In this document: positions 5,686-6,058 of the stretch, in pieces
Layout of the letters: each line of letters opens with the position of its first letter
Position numbering within the stretch: position 1 is the stretch's first letter
From: Negativicutes bacterium
GTDB lineage: Bacteria > Bacillota > Negativicutes > SKW292
Assembly (NCBI GenBank): GCA_026416215.1
Contig: JAOAFP010000076.1
Location: 991 to 7,048 of the forward strand
Length of the DNA: 6,058 bases
Direction of reading: 5' to 3'
Made by a program: the position numbers and the translations under genes
The notes under the pieces: generated by a model
The model's input: only the letters and a program-made list of their open reading frames with translations
Databases searched by the model: none
Told to the model about the DNA's origin: nothing

Positions 5686-6058
5686 ATGGCGGAAATGGGA
5701 CGGCTGCACGAGCTGCTGGCGGCAACCGGGGTGGCCGGGATGACCGGCGGCGAACTGCTGATGACCGCAGTCTGCCTGGGACTGATCTACCTGGCGGTGG
5801 CCAGGGGGTTTGAGCCGCTGCTGCTTTTGCCGATCGGGTTCGGCGGGCTGCTGGCCAACGTACCGCTGCTCGACATTGCCGGCAGCGGCTTTCTGGCAGT
5901 CATTTACGGGTTCGGCGTTGCCACTGGCCTGTTTCCGCTGCTGATTTTTCTCGGGGTGGGGGCACTGACCGACTTTGGCCCGCTGATCGCCAACCCCCGG
6001 ACGGCCCTACTGGGGGGAGCGGCGCAGCTCGGGATATTCGCTGCCCTGTCCGGAACCT
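5686..6058 (+). CDS. Na+-translocating decarboxylase beta subunit (OadB/GcdB/MmdB family), N-terminal 124 residues
   Basis: Integral membrane beta subunit of the biotin-dependent sodium-pumping decarboxylases (oxaloacetate, glutaconyl-CoA or methylmalonyl-CoA). It couples decarboxylation of carboxybiotin to Na+ export. Family blocks are clear: FEPLLLLPIGFGGLLANVP (42-60), a hydrophobic segment with YGFGVATGLFPLLIFLGVGALTD (74-96), and the hallmark DFGPLIANPRTALLGGAAQ (96-114). The gene runs off the window, and members are usually about 370-430 residues. The ATG at 5686 is chosen because GGAGG (5670-5674) lies 11 nt upstream; an in-frame ATG at 5695 is the alternative. No alpha (carboxyltransferase), gamma or biotin-carrier gene is visible upstream, so if they are linked they lie beyond the window. 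The substrate cannot be deduced from this subunit. Confidence 0.94.
   Translation, partial: MAEMGRLHELLAATGVAGMTGGELLMTAVCLGLIYLAVARGFEPLLLLPIGFGGLLANVPLLDIAGSGFLAVIYGFGVATGLFPLLIFLGVGALTDFGPLIANPRTALLGGAAQLGIFAALSGT

Noticed and set aside
5147..5725. Minus-strand proline-rich frames over the gap before the decarboxylase
   Set aside because: Composition (Pro/Arg/Ser runs) and antisense overlap with the exported-protein gene and terminator argue for shadows.
1..6058. CRISPR array, tRNA, rRNA, insertion sequence or attachment site
   Set aside because: No spaced identical repeats, tRNA-like cloverleaf with CCA, rRNA core sequence, transposase frame or terminal inverted repeats were seen.

Overview
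The window looks like chromosome from a GC-rich anaerobic member of the Bacillota (Negativicutes or a Desulfotomaculum/Thermincola-type clostridium). This is inference from three things: the start of a sodium-pumping decarboxylase beta subunit, a RuvX-like protein with the DPGRDKCG motif, and strong Shine-Dalgarno sites of Gram-positive type. The base composition is GC-rich by eye. No marker fixes the species.

Layout from left to right: (1) the last 502 codons of glycogen phosphorylase (glgP), overlapping by 4 bp a small RNase H-fold protein of the RuvX/YqgF type; (2) a 230-bp convergent intergenic stretch with a GC-rich inverted repeat and a possible 22-codon basic small ORF; (3) on the minus strand, a two-component operon of an OmpR/PhoB-type response regulator followed by an overlapping membrane sensor histidine kinase; (4) a 195-bp divergent control region; (5) on the plus strand, a 247-residue exported protein with four G-x-I-[TS]-x-x-Q repeats; (6) a 20-bp-stem bidirectional terminator; (7) about 320 bp with no recognisable gene; (8) the first 124 codons of an OadB/GcdB/MmdB-type Na+-translocating decarboxylase beta subunit, cut by the window end.

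The most interesting part is 3597-5213. The control region carries four AT-rich boxes in exact 11-bp register, the pattern expected for tandem OmpR/PhoB-family binding. They lie beside overlapping divergent -10 elements. The exported protein repeats an LTxxQ-like motif four times, built as a duplicated two-motif unit. A regulator-kinase pair divergent from a small exported LTxxQ-type protein is the arrangement of cpxRA-cpxP in enterobacteria. I infer a self-contained envelope-sensing module in which the regulator controls the exported protein and possibly its own operon. The sequence does not show homology to CpxP, and the stimulus is unknown.
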